From Eustoma russellianum (Eukaryota > Streptophyta > Magnoliopsida > Gentianales > Gentianaceae): a DNA stretch of 64,000 bases. The position numbers and the translations under genes are program-made. The number at the start of each line of letters is the position of its first letter. Positions within the stretch are counted from its first letter, which is position 1. Location: the NCBI GenBank assembly GCA_036186865.1, contig AP025057.1:25298042-25362041 (forward strand). The letters run 5' to 3'. Below, in pieces: positions 21,970 to 32,470 of the stretch. Under the pieces are notes generated by a model that worked only from the letters and a program-made list of their open reading frames with translations, was not told the DNA's origin and did not search any database.

Positions 21970-22185
21970 ATTGCACTTCATTGCTACTAATGCTTTTAAC
22001 ATGATTTACGAAATAAAGAGGGAGAGAAAAGCATGATTTAAGGGGGAGAGAGAGATAAAGTTAAGCGGGAGCATGTATGAAATCCAAAATTTTGATTTAA
22101 CGATTATTATGCAAGATTGTATGGGGAGCGATCACATTCAAATCTTGAATAATGGTTATTTTGCAAATCACCAAAAGGGGAAGAT
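21970..22185 (+). other. C 3' untranslated region and polypurine tract
   Basis: AAATAAAGAGGGAGAG and further GGGGGAGAG-type purine runs lie downstream of pol, and CCAAAAGGGGAAGAT at 22171-22185 directly precedes the LTR start. The same arrangement of purine runs occurs in A, B and K. The final run is the functional PPT position; the upstream runs may be auxiliary tracts. Confidence 0.8.
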
Positions 22186-22810
22186 TGTTGAGAAATCGGA
22201 GTTTGAGTGATTTAAAAATGCATGATTTAAATGTTACGTGTTTACGAAATGCATGAATGAAGTGATACTTGACATGTGTATGTGTTAAATATGCTTTACA
22301 CGTTTATATGTATTGTTGTCCTACTAACGTGCCATGAAGCGTTAAGGCTTACATCAAATGGCAAACATTTGTTGTCTTTATACTATTTTCAGGTGCCATG
22401 TTAAATGAACTAAACTAGTCCATTTAGTGAAGTGCTTAAGCAGATGAACTTACTAGTTCATTAAATGAAGTACTAAATGAAATATATTTGGAGATAACTA
22501 CTTGGCAACAGATTTTGGAATGGAAAGTCCTCTCCTCATCCTTACACACACGCCACATATATATGAAATATATATATATTTTTTATAGTGACGGACTTTA
22601 TACTTCTATCTTGACATTTCACCGACACGTCATACACATCATAAACGTACATCGACATCACACCAACATATACACATCATATTTGTGAGTATGTATTGTT
22701 GAGAAATATATTTGGATAATTTTCAAAGTCATGATTTTAAGTGGTGAATACTTAAAAATGTCACACATGGTGTTATATGTGATTAAAAGTTGAAAAAGTT
22801 GAAAAACTTG

Positions 22811-23067
22811 ACATAGATCTCTCAGGTTGTTGCACATCGATCGATCTATGTACATAGATCCCTCACATCGATCGATCTATGTAAGGCAGTGAAAGTTCAA
22901 GACCTTACTGCGAGACGTCGGTCTCTAAACCTGAGACACATCGATCGATCGATGTACATAGAACCCTCACTTCGATCGATCAATGTAGGTCAGAAACAAA
23001 TTCTGAACCTTACTGTGAGACATCGATCTCTGAAGATGAGGCACTTTGATCGATTGATGTCTAGGGT
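22811..23067. repeat. Palindrome-rich 106-bp repeats in B 5' LTR
   Basis: About 2.3 units of roughly 106 bp carry repeated ATCGATCGAT cores. Two perfect 18-bp palindromes are visible: GATCTATGTACATAGATC at 22843-22860 and ACATCGATCGATCGATGT at 22938-22955. Equivalent arrays are at about 32581-32838 (3' LTR) and 61700-61950 (J). Confidence 0.88.
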
Positions 23068-24202
23068 TTTTAGAAATATTTTTCTAAAAAGTGTTAAAAT
23101 GGTTGTTTTCATTTGTATATGATTTATACATGTTCATTATGTGTGTATTATGTGTTTTTGGTGATTATAATTGTCTTGTGACTAACGTGCCTTGGAAGTT
23201 TCTACAACTTACCAAAAAGGGCAAAATTGGTATTTTGAGTTTTGTAGGAACATCACATGGTGAAAATATTTCAAAGATGTATTCTTATACTATTTATCAT
23301 GATAAAGGTGATATCATGATTATTTCTGACCATCCGGGTCATTTCTGGAGTTTTCACATACCAGGGGCATTTTGGTCATTTCACCCCCAAGGGTATTTTT
23401 GGTATTTTCACTCAAGGAATCTCTTGAGCATATTATTATCTTCATTCTGAAGTTGAGCTATTATTATCTTGAAGATTATATGGTGATTCTTTATCTTATT
23501 CTCTCATATGATGATATTAATGATTATAGATGGATATGTGACGATTTGAGATGTCACATTCTATTTCTATCTTGAAGACTCTATTTTATATGTTGTTAGA
23601 GGTTATTATTCATCATTTTTCAGAGGTTTTCAAAGTGGTAAAGGTGTGGAAATGATCACGATATATAAGAAGAAATATTGGAAATTTCGGTGTTACACGT
23701 TGACATAATCTTGTCAACTATTATCTATTGATTTCTTCTTCAAAAATCTGAGTTGCTATACATATTTGCAAGACTCCAAACGTGTATAAACAGGTGGAGT
23801 TGATGGTGTAATTATTTTATGAGTTGGTGACAAGTGGACCAACCAAAAAGGAGCTAGTTGGCAGAAATTGCCAAGTAGGATTTTCAAATTTGTAGCCAAC
23901 GGCTACATGGGGAAAAGGAGCTGATTTTTGGTTTGAAATGGTCAATTCTACATTACTATTATCTTACCAAAGAATTGAGAAGATGATAGAGTTGTTATGG
24001 TCATATTATCTTCATATTTTCAAGACAATTCCAAGTCATTTATGGAGCTAAAAATCGGCCAACAAGGTGTTTCCAAGGTGGACAAATTATGTTGTCTCAT
24101 TTTGTCAAGTGCACAAGGCTAACCAAGGATGAGAAGACACTTGGACTTGATGATGAAGATGGTGACATATGTGCATTCTTATCTCCAAGGCTCAATTCAC
24201 AC

Positions 24203-24210
24203 TATAAATA
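24203..24210 (+). promoter_or_regulatory. Candidate TATA box in B 5' LTR
   Basis: TATAAATA in the context CACACTATAAATAGGAGGC is conserved at 33969-33976 (B 3' LTR) and 63275-63282 (J). It lies about 1.1 kb before the LTR end, which would give a long R-U5. No other TATA-like motif is equally conserved. Confidence 0.65.
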
Positions 24211-25300
24211 GGAGGCAAGGGGAAGAAGATGAAACACACTTGAAGCTCACTTGAAAAGCATTGTTGATTTGTCTAGCTATCATCTTCTTCTTGTACTTCT
24301 TGTTCCATTCTTTGTAGCAAAGGTGTTCTTGCTGTTGTTGTTGAGCTACAAGCCTCTTGAGCTTCATTTGTAATATTGATTAGCCATTTCTATAAGGCTA
24401 TATCAATAAGTTGTAGAGGTGTTCTAACTAAGTATTGCATAGAAGGTGATTATCCAAGTCTTGAATAGGGTTGGTGTATAACCCAAGGATCAAGCTTGGT
24501 TCTTGTTGTAAGGTGATTCATTTCATAGTGAAATCCAAGGAAAGGTGTTCCTTGGGACTGGAGTAGGTCACATTGACCGAACCATGATAAATCCTCAGCG
24601 TTCTTGTCTTGTTTCTTCATTTCTGTTTTCTGCCCGTTTTTACTGCAGTTTTCACACAATTTATCACAATTTGAAAAAATAGCTAAACACTTTCAAAATT
24701 AGTGATTTTTGGTGAAGTTATACTTCAGACGGTTACCTTTCATTTGCAGCAAGAATCACTTGATTTGAGCAAGGGAAAGTTAGTCTTTCAGTCTTTGCAA
24801 AATAACTGCTCCAATCTGGCTGCAATCTGACCAGTTTTGAGAAAACTTAAATTCTGTATTTATCAAGAATTGTTTAAGGTCAGATCTATTTGGAAACATC
24901 ATCTACACATACTAAGGAGTGTTTTGATATAAAGATCAACCTTTTTGGTTGAATATTCAAAGAGAAACACGTTTTTCAAAAATCGGCAACATTCTGTCCA
25001 ATTCTGTCCAGATTGACCATCTGAATCTTTTTATTTGTTTGAAGGGTCAAAAAATCTTATTTTTGTCTGATTTTTGGACAGAGTCTTTTTAACACATTGA
25101 AGTTAAATTCTGAAAAGTTTCATAAGTTTTGGATTTATGTACAATTAGTTTTAAATTTTTCAAAAACGGGTTCTAAATCTGAGGTGGTCTCAGATTCTGT
25201 TTTCGAAGGGGATTTTTACAAAGGGTTGTAGTGTAATTTCCGCTAACCACTATTCACCCCCTCTCTAGTGGTGTTTATTGCAGGTGCACGGTCCAACAAT

Positions 25301-25316
25301 TGGTATCAGAGTCAGG
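25301..25316 (+). other. B primer-binding site
   Basis: TGGTATCAGAGTCAGG starts two bases after the LTR end. It matches the initiator-Met tRNA complement over the first eleven bases. Confidence 0.92.
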
Positions 25317-25420
25317 TCTACACCACTCAAAGAAGCAAGATTAACCATCGTACAAACAATACAATGCCAATAAACAATTACTCTTTGTAGCCTGCTAATC
25401 TCAGATTAAAGGTACATATA

Positions 25421-27531
25421 ATGACCATAGTTTCTCACGAAGGTGAGTTAGAAGGTACGTCCACTCAACGTCCTCCTCTTTTTGATGGCAATAATTTTGT
25501 TCATTGGAAACTAAGAATGAGGCTATTGTTAATGGCTATAGACATCGATTTATGGTCTATAGTTGAAGATAGACCGTACATTCCAATGAAGATTGTACAA
25601 GTTAGTGGAGTCACACAGGAAGTAGAAAATATAAAAGTGAATGGTCTTCTGAAGATAAAAAGAAAATGTCTATGAATGCTAAAGCCATTCAATTGTTTTT
25701 AAATGGACTTACGAATTGTGAAGCAGGATATGTATCAAATTGCACAAGTGCACATGACATGTGGAAGTCATTAGAATTAAAGCATGAAGGTACAAGCGGT
25801 GTAAAAGAATCAAAAATAAACATGCTTATGAATGAGTTAGAATCTTTCAAAATGTTGCCGAACGAATCCATAACATCGATGGATTTGAGGATTACTAACT
25901 TTTTTAATGCTCTTGAAGCTTTAGGCAAATCATTCATGAACAATGAAAAGGTACAAAAGGTGCTACGAAGCCTTCCTGCTGAATGGGATCCAAAAGTCAC
26001 GGCAATTGAAGAGACAAAATCGATCACAAAAATGGACGAATTGATAGGCTCACTCAGAGTATACGAGGTAAAATTAAACCAACAAAAGTCTGAATCGTCT
26101 AAGTCATCCAGTAAGTCAATAGCTTTCAAAACCACTGAAACACATGCAAGTAATGATGATAGTAGTAGTTATACCGAATTAGACGACTTGATATTGATAG
26201 CTAGAAAACTTAGAAAGTTTTTCAAACGTCCAAATAGGAATAGACAACGTACTTCTTCTTCTTCTTCTTTTTCTCAATCTAGGAAAAATAACTCTAACAA
26301 CAGTAAATAGTATAATAAATAATTAAAGTGCTACAAGTGTGGTCAAAAAGGACATATTTCATATGATTGTCCAACAAAGAAAAATAATAATAATAACAAC
26401 AATAATAAACAAGCCAAGGACAAGGAGGCACAAACAACAAAAACAAAGGAGTCTAGGGCAAGGAAAGAGAAACGAGCAATGAAGGTGAGAACATGGAGCG
26501 ACTCATCCGATTCAAAATCTGACACAGAGGAAGCTCAAATCTGCTTCGTATCAAATGAGGTAAGTTCTTCATCTGATAGTGATCCTAAAAATTAAATGAC
26601 ATTTGATGAAATGTATGAAGAGTTTTTAAAAATGCATGCTCACTGTAAGAGGATCCCTAAAGAAAAGAAGAAACTAATTGAAGAAAATGGCAAGTTGAAG
26701 ACGTCCAACTTGGAATTTTCTGATCAATTAGAATCTTTTAAACAAGAGTCTACTAATACTCTTGATTCTTTAGAGAATAAAATTTAATCACTTAGGAAAA
26801 ATGAACAAAAGTTAAAAACAGAAAATAGTATGTTACAATCTAAGTTAGAAAGTTGTGACAATGAGATAATGCAACTTAAGTCTTCTAAACTTACCTTAGA
26901 AAAAATGTTAGTACAATTTAAATCTGGTGCAAATATGTTAGATACACTTATATCATTGCAAAAATATGGAAATGATAAAACTGGATTAGGATATAAAGAA
27001 GAAGATGACAAAGTAGATAAAAAGACTAAGTTTGTATCTTCAAATACTAAACAACCTTATAAAGCTATAAAAACAACTTTGCGTGCTAAATCTTCTTCTA
27101 CTACTTCTTCTGTTTATTCTAAGGAAAATATACAATACGCACATACATATCAACGTATATCTAGGCAAAACTTTGCATCTAGACAACCTAGAAATTATGC
27201 CTACATGTATACAAATGCAACTAGACCTAACAAAATGCATTCAACATATTATGAACCTAAGTATAGACAACATTCATATAAGTCTTATAGAAATGTATAT
27301 GAACATACATATAGAGCACCATATAAGAAACAAAGTCACATGCCTTATACACATCATAAAACTCGACTATCCTATAATAATTATCAACCATGGCGCAACA
27401 TGTATACAATGCATCTTCACTTATGTGGAATGATCATGTATATGCTAATCCTTTTTATTTTCCAAAATATAACAATGCTAAAAGTGTGCCTAGAAGGTAT
27501 GTCCAAGTTTGGATACCTAAGGGATATCTAA
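25421..27531 (+). pseudogene. B gag (copia UBN2-type with zinc knuckle)
   Basis: The start Met at 25421 is followed by STQRPPLFDGNNFVHWKLRM, the lineage-typical opening. After a frameshift near 25660 the frame continues with MWKSLELKHEG, LPNESI, KVLRSLPAEWDPKVTAIEE and a Ser/Asp-rich stretch. A CX2CX4HX4C knuckle (CYKCGQKGHISYDC) is at 26329-26370. A coiled-coil-like Lys/Glu/Leu segment follows (26596-26900). The tail is basic and Tyr/His/Arg-rich and ends in VQVWIPK, which lies in the pol frame, so a frame change occurs just before about 27492. Stops at 26308, 26320, 26593 and 26785 interrupt the otherwise single frame. Confidence 0.88.
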
Positions 27532-27589
27532 ACAAGGGTGGTGCTTCTAACATTCAAGGACCTAAATAAAGGGTACCTAAAACTTTGTC

Positions 27590-28189
27590 TCCATTGTAGG
27601 ACAAACGCAAGGAATGCAAAAAGGAGGCAAAGTCAAAGAATCTAAAAACCAAATGGTTTTTAGATATTGGATGTTCGAGGCATATGATGGGAAACCCCAA
27701 ACTATTCACCGAACTTGAACATATTGATGGTGGAAAGGTGACATTCGGTGACAACAACAAAGGAAAAGTTGTTGGAAAAGGAACAATTGGGGACCCTAAC
27801 ATATTTCAAATACAAAATGTGTTGTTAGTAAGCAATCTCTCTTATAATTTACTTAGTATTTCTCAACTTATAGATTGCGGTTATAATGTCTCGTTTTTTC
27901 CCAATTCATGTGATATAATAAATGAAAAAGGAGAAATTGTTTTAAAAGGAAATAGAGATGGTACATTTATACTCTTACCTTAGATAATATGTTAGATGCT
28001 AAGGTTAAGTGTCTAATATCACATGACTTAGATGTGAATTTATGGCATAGAAGATTAGGCCATATAGGAATTTCAACCATTAAGAAATTATCTAAAAAGA
28101 ATTTAATTAGAGGTATGCCTAAGTTAGACTTAGATAATTTTCAAATGTGTGAAACATGTATTAAAGGAAAACACATTAAAGAATCATAA
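27590..28189 (+). pseudogene. B protease end and GAG-pre-integrase, active site altered
   Basis: The frame reads KWFLDIGCSRHMMG at about 27651-27692, where relatives such as L have LDSG. The catalytic Asp-Ser/Thr-Gly is therefore Asp-Ile-Gly (AGT to ATT), which should abolish or weaken proteolysis. Downstream VTFGDNNKGKVVGKGTIG and NLSYNLLSISQ are well kept. The GAG-pre-integrase finger LWHRRLGHIGISTIKKL...CETCIKGK (27989-28189) has its His and Cys pairs. Small frame breaks lie near 27980 and 28189. Confidence 0.87.
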
Positions 28190-28204
28190 ACACCGAAACA
28201 TGAA

Positions 28205-28352
28205 GTGAGTACTAGGCATGTGCTAGAATTGCTTCACTTAGACTTATTTGGTCCAAGTAGGACAAGAAGTCTAGGTGGACACTACTATGTGTGTGTCATA
28301 GTGGATGATTACTCACGCTACACATTGACATTGTTTTTAGCATACAAAGACG
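28205..28352 (+). pseudogene. B integrase, N-terminal core fragment
   Basis: LLHLDLFGPSRTRSLGG and VCVIVDDYSRYTLTLFLAYKDD give the start of the integrase core with the first catalytic Asp. It is cut at 28352, where L1-like sequence begins in the same frame, making a chance fusion open frame to 28825. Confidence 0.88.
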
Positions 28353-29208
28353 ATATCCTTTTAGAATGCCCAGAAGTTGTTGATGTTTGGAAATTGTACG
28401 CTACCTTTTTGGATGGTCCTCTCATCAATGCAAAGACAATACAACACCATCTTCTACAATGGTGGATCTCTACTAAAGGTACGACTCTTCGAGGCATTTT
28501 GCGTATAGTGGCTTCTTCTTACATTACTTGGGAATTATGGAAATGTTATGCCTCAATCATTTATGGGGATGGACATTGGAGAAAAGGGACTGTAATTGAA
28601 ACCATACGTCGGAGTATTTATACTTGGGTGTCGGCACACAGTGGGAAAAAATTTGTGTCATCAGATGGGGACCTCATTGCAGCAGGATTAAGTCCAAATA
28701 TTATCACTCCTAGAGTCAGGCTAATCAAATGGCATCGTCCTCCACCGGGGCGATTAAAGCTAAATACGGATGCAGCACGGCAGCAGCGGGAGCAATGTTG
28801 CGTGATAGCAATGGGACATTCTTAGGAGCAATAGCATTCCATTTACTATTATCCACACCGGCAACTGCAGAGTTTCAAGCTGCATATTTCAGCTATCTAT
28901 TCTTTGCCTCGCAGTGGCCATTCATAGATATTGAGGTTGATGCACAACAAGTCATTACCATGGTCCATAACAATAATCACCAACATGCCTTGATCTTTAA
29001 ATCGCTATTGATATCACGAGCATCGGAGATAACATATGTCCCCAGGGAAGCCAATCAGCCGGCACATTTCCTAGCCCAATATGGTCAGCTTCGACAACAA
29101 CTCACTATATTCAACACAGTTACTGCCTTACCGCCACTAGTTCGTGCAAGTTATCAAACTGAAGCTATTCCATACATTCGCAATGGTCATAGCTCTGGAT
29201 CAGTTTAG
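28353..29208 (+). pseudogene. L1-like C-terminal region with plant RNase H domain
   Basis: The first part reads CPEVVDVW, LLQWWISTKG, LRGILRIVASSYITWELWK and KWHRPPPGRLKLNTDAA, the usual connection and RNase H entry of plant LINE or RNase-H-like proteins. After a frameshift near 28780 the domain continues AAGAMLRDSNGTFLGAIAFHL, ATAEFQAAYF, FIDIEVDAQQVITMV, and VPREANQPAHFLAQYG, with an open frame of 159 codons ending at 29208. Acidic residues at the TD, AEF-Q, VDAQQ and REAN positions correspond to the RNase H site. It could be mistaken for a host RNase H gene, but it lacks a start, is frameshifted, and sits inside copia integrase with a LINE-like tail. Confidence 0.75.
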
Positions 29209-29341
29209 TTGCCCATATCATATGATATGGGCAACGCGGGTACACATGCTTTCTTTCCTCATAACTCTAATTTCAGGATTATCTTCTCCACATATTGAAT
29301 TTTCCATAGCTTTGTTACCCATATCGCTTGATATGGGTAAC
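29208..29341. repeat. Two related hairpins downstream of the RNase H stop
   Basis: 29208-29235 is a perfect 28-bp palindrome. 29314-29341 is an inverted repeat with 12-bp arms (GTTACCCATATC and its complement) around a 4-base loop. Both share the core GTT(G/A)CCCATATC and each is followed by a GGGTA-containing sequence. They lie in the 3' UTR of the L1-like fragment, about 80 bp apart. Confidence 0.92.
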
Positions 29342-29789
29342 CTGGGTAATTTCTCAACCGCAAGTCTTTGCTGCACTTTCAGGAAAGCATCTACTAACAT
29401 CCACATAGTTTATCCTGCAACTAATACTTCTTTCTGCTTGTGCATGGAACATGGATTACGCTGGCAATGGACGAACATACATTGGCAATTTCACCAAGTC
29501 ACAATCAGGCTGCTGGCCATGCAACTGACGCCCTCAACACGCTTGTATTCTTTCTCTTCATGTAAATCCACCAATCATATAAATATGTACGCTTTTTCCT
29601 TCGCCAAGGTTTTATCCACAAGGGTGGTTTTACTTGGCAAGGTTTTAATGCGGCATATCGTATATGATTGGAGACATCAACTTATATGTTCGTTATACTA
29701 TTATTTTGATTTCAATGATGCGCATTGTAATATGGTATTCCTCCGCCATAAGTGAGGCATAATAAAGGACAATTTTTTCGGTTAAAAAA

Positions 29790-30326
29790 AACACGAATTC
29801 TCACCACCTAGAACACCACAACTCAATGGAGTTGTTGAATGCATAAATAGAACAATTCAAGAAGTTGCTAGAATAATGTTATGTGAAAATAAATTACCTA
29901 AATATTTATGGGCTGAAGCTGTTAGTTGTGCATTCTATATTATAAATAGACTTTCTATTAGAAAGAAATTGGATAAAACACCTTATGAATTGTTAAATAA
30001 TAGACAACCTAAAATAGATTATCTTAAAGTTTTTGGTTGCAAATGTTTTGTGTTGAACACTAAGGATAATCTAGACAAATTTGAACAAAAGTCTATTGAA
30101 TGTATATTTGTTGGTTATTTAACTAATTCTAGAGCATATAGGTGTTATAATCCTGCATCTAGAAAATAATTGAATCTATACATATGAAATTCAATGAAAA
30201 TGCATGCTTTGAAGTTAGTGATAAAACTCAACATAAACATGAGAATAATGTTGAAAATATGTTTGATGATGATGTACTACTTGAGCCTGTTCTTGATCAT
30301 CTAGACCAACTCCCCCTGAATAAGAT
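29790..30326 (+). pseudogene. B integrase, C-terminal part
   Basis: Resumes KHEFSPPRTPQLNGVVE (with the catalytic Glu), then MLCENKLPKYLWAEAV, YIINRLSIRKKLDKTPYELL, YLKVFGCKCFVLNT, IECIFVGY and SRAYRCYNPASRK. The frame shifts near 30168 into the frame of the RT and continues with an acidic spacer. Against L (1255-2154) the order is the same. With the second Asp lost to the LINE insertion, B can no longer encode integrase. Confidence 0.88.
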
Positions 30327-31622
30327 ATGCATGAACCCTTAGATGAAATAAATGAAGAAACTTTGCAATTAAAAGATAATACAACTAATGATCAAATTGT
30401 ATACGACAATGTTCACACTAATGAAACATTTGAACAAGATGAGGGTGAACCTAGTCAATCTAGGAATTGGTGGCATCCTAGAGAATTAATCGTTGGAGAT
30501 CCAAATGTTGGGGTTAGAACACGTAGAAATATAAGTCAACTTGAAGAACATAGCTTAATCTCACAATTAGAACCTAAGAATGTAAAAGAAGCCTTAGGTG
30601 ATATATCTTGGATAGATGCTATGCATGAGGAATTAAATCAATTCACAAGGAACAACGTGTGGGACTTAGTACCTAAACCCGAAAACAAGTCAATCATAGG
30701 AACCAAATGGGTCTTTAGGAATAAAATTGATGAACAAGGAAATATTACAAGAAATAAGGCTAGGCTAGTCGCACAAGGTTATAATCAACAAGAAGGAATA
30801 GATTATGAAGAAACCTTTGCACCCGTTGCACGACTAGAAGCAATTAGATTGTTACTTGCGATTGCAAGTCTAAGCAACATTAAACTCTTCCAAATGGATG
30901 TCAAGAGTACATTCTTGAATGGATACATCCAAGAAGAGGTGTTTTTCAAACAACCCCCTGGATTCGAAGATCCAAAGAATCCTAACCATGTTTACAAGCT
31001 TAAGAAAGCTTTATATGGTTTGAAACAAGCTCCAAGAGCTTGGTATGATAGATTTGCAAACTTTCTCATTGCAAATAATTATCAAAAGGGGACCATAGAC
31101 AACACATTATTTCTAAGAAGAAAAGATAATGACTTGTTGATAGTTCAAACATATGTAGACGATATTATTTTTGGTTCAACTAACCCTACCTTAGTAAAAG
31201 ACTTCGAAGAACGTATGAAGTCAGAATTTGAAATGTCAATGGTAGGAGAGTTGAATTACTTCTTAGGGCTTCAATTCAAACAAACCCCTCAGGGAATTCA
31301 CATTAGCCTACTTAAGTATGTCAATGATATGATTAAGAAGTTTTTCTTTGGAGAATTGAAACCAACAACTACCCCCATGAGTGTTAGCACCAAACTTGAT
31401 AAGGATGAAAATGGTAAACCTTTTGATGACACACTTTATAGGTCTATGATTGGATCACTGTTATACTTAACTGCATGAAGACTTGACATCATGTTTAGCG
31501 TGTGTATGTGTGCTAGGTTTCAATCTTGTCCCAAGGTATCATATTAGAATGCGGTAAAAAAGACCTTTAGATATCTTAAACACATACCTCACTTAGGACT
31601 TTGGTATGATAGAAACGCTAAG
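30327..31622 (+). pseudogene. B reverse transcriptase
   Basis: The frame is open from 30327 to 31478: ISWIDAMHEELNQF, NVWDLVPKP, GTKWVFRNKID, ARLVAQGYNQQ, ETFAPVARLEAIRLLL, FQMDVKSTFLNGYIQEEV, KLKKALYGLKQAPRAWYD, the catalytic YVDDIIFGS (YVDD at 31152-31163), and YRSMIGSLLYLTA. A TGA at 31476-31478 replaces the usual Ser of TASRPD, and another stop follows near 31543. The polymerase core itself is intact. RT follows integrase, as expected for copia. Confidence 0.92.
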
Positions 31623-32105
31623 TTGGAATTACAAGCATATAGTGATGCTGATTATGGTGGTTGCAAGTTAGATAGGAAATCCACTAGCGGTACATGTCAA
31701 TTCATAGGAACCAACTTGATCTCTTGGTTTTCTAAAAAGCAAGCTAGTGTATCTCTTTCTACCAATAAAGCCGAGTATATTGCCTTAAGTTTATGTACTA
31801 CTCAAATACTTTGGCTTAAACAAAAACTTTGTGATTTTGGCATTAAAATGAAAAAGATTCCAATTTTCTGTGATAGCACAAGTGCAATCAATCTTTCTCG
31901 GGATTCTGTGCTTCATTCTAAGGCCAAACACATTGAGGTAAGATACCACTTCCTTCGAGATCATGTTCAAAATGAGGATGTAGTTATAAACTATATAAGA
32001 ACTGGTCACCAAATAGCTGATATCTTTACCAAACCCCTTAATCAAGCCACTTTTGAAAACTTACGAGCCAAGTTAGGCATGATGACTTACGATACCATTG
32101 CATAG
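31623..32105 (+). pseudogene. B RNase H
   Basis: An open frame in the same register as the RT: LQAYSDADYGGCKLDRKSTSG, WFSKKQASVSLST, AEYIALSLCTTQILWLKQ, IPIFCDSTSAINLS, HSKAKHIEVRYHFLRDH, TGHQIADIFTKPLNQATFENL, ending GMMTYDTIA. Catalytic acids (SDAD, AEY, CDS) are visible. Length and stop agree with a complete domain. No extra envelope-like frame is found between here and the PPT. Confidence 0.92.
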
Positions 32106-32470
32106 TTCTATCTTTTGCATGATTTGCAAAATAAAGGGAAAGATAGAATAAGAACATGATTTTAGTTGGTAAGTCATAATTTGTTGAATAATATGCTAAG
32201 TTTCAATTGGTGTAAGCTAAGTTTCAATTGGTATAAGTTGAGCATAGGTTAAGGGGGAGAGTACAATTTGAGGGGGAGCACATGAATGCATGAGAGTTTA
32301 AAATTTAAAAACAATGTGAAAACAATTGGTAATTGGTTGAAGGTTAGTTTCTAAAAAAATTGGTATAAATTTGGTGAAACAATTGATAGATTTATGATAA
32401 ACAATTGGTTATAAGTTGTGACATTAAAATCATGTTAGGTTATTTTGAAAATCATCCAAAAGGGGGAGAA
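32106..32470 (+). other. B 3' untranslated region and polypurine tract
   Basis: There is no gene. Two short direct repeats of TAAGTTTCAATTGGT occur near 32200-32225, with purine runs AAGGGGGAGAG and GAGGGGGAGCAC near 32250-32280. The PPT, CCAAAAGGGGGAGAA at 32456-32470, directly precedes the LTR. Confidence 0.85.

Larger units (their letters stand above)
22697..25298 (+). repeat. B 5' LTR
   Basis: The LTR is 2602 bp, begins TGTTGAGAAATATATTTGG and ends GGTGCACGGTCCAACA. It carries a palindrome-rich repeat at 22811-23067 and short degenerate repeats around 23335-23425 containing TTTGGTCATTTCACC-like units. A candidate TATA box, TATAAATA, lies at 24203-24210, followed by GGAGGCAAGG and a GAAGCTCACTTGAAAAGC leader. 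J (61588 onward) and the B 3' LTR share these features. A 119-codon open stretch (23091-23450) is not kept intact in the 3' LTR and is probably not a gene. Confidence 0.92.
28353..29791 (+). mobile_element. 5'-truncated L1-like LINE fragment inside B integrase
   Basis: The segment starts abruptly after the copia AYKDD motif and ends in AATAAA (29761-29766) plus an A8 run (29784-29791), then copia coding resumes at KHEFSPPRTPQ. It holds the end of a plant L1-like polyprotein: a CPEVVDVWKLY zinc-finger/connection region and an RNase H domain. Polarity and A tail fit a truncated retrotransposed LINE. There is no clear TSD. Compared with L, about 45 integrase codons, including the second catalytic Asp, are missing at the site, so insertion was accompanied by a target deletion of roughly 140 bp. 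Confidence 0.8.

Noticed and set aside
23091..23450. 119-codon open frame in the B 5' LTR, with a similar 102-codon frame in J (62068-62376)
   Set aside because: It lies wholly inside the LTR, is frameshifted in the B 3' LTR, and its apparent repeats (FWSFH...) come from short DNA repeats. No known domain.
28205..28825. A 206-codon frame joining copia integrase to an RNase H-like protein
   Set aside because: The fusion is a by-product of the LINE fragment landing in frame; it lacks a proper start, and the RNase H part is frameshifted near 28780.
28729..29208. Possible host RNase H gene
   Set aside because: It has no start region of its own, sits inside copia integrase, and is followed by a LINE-like AATAAA and A-run.
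32106..32470. Envelope-like gene after pol, as reported for some SIRE elements
   Set aside because: Only about 365 bp lie between the RNase H stop and the LTR in B, with no open frame of note.
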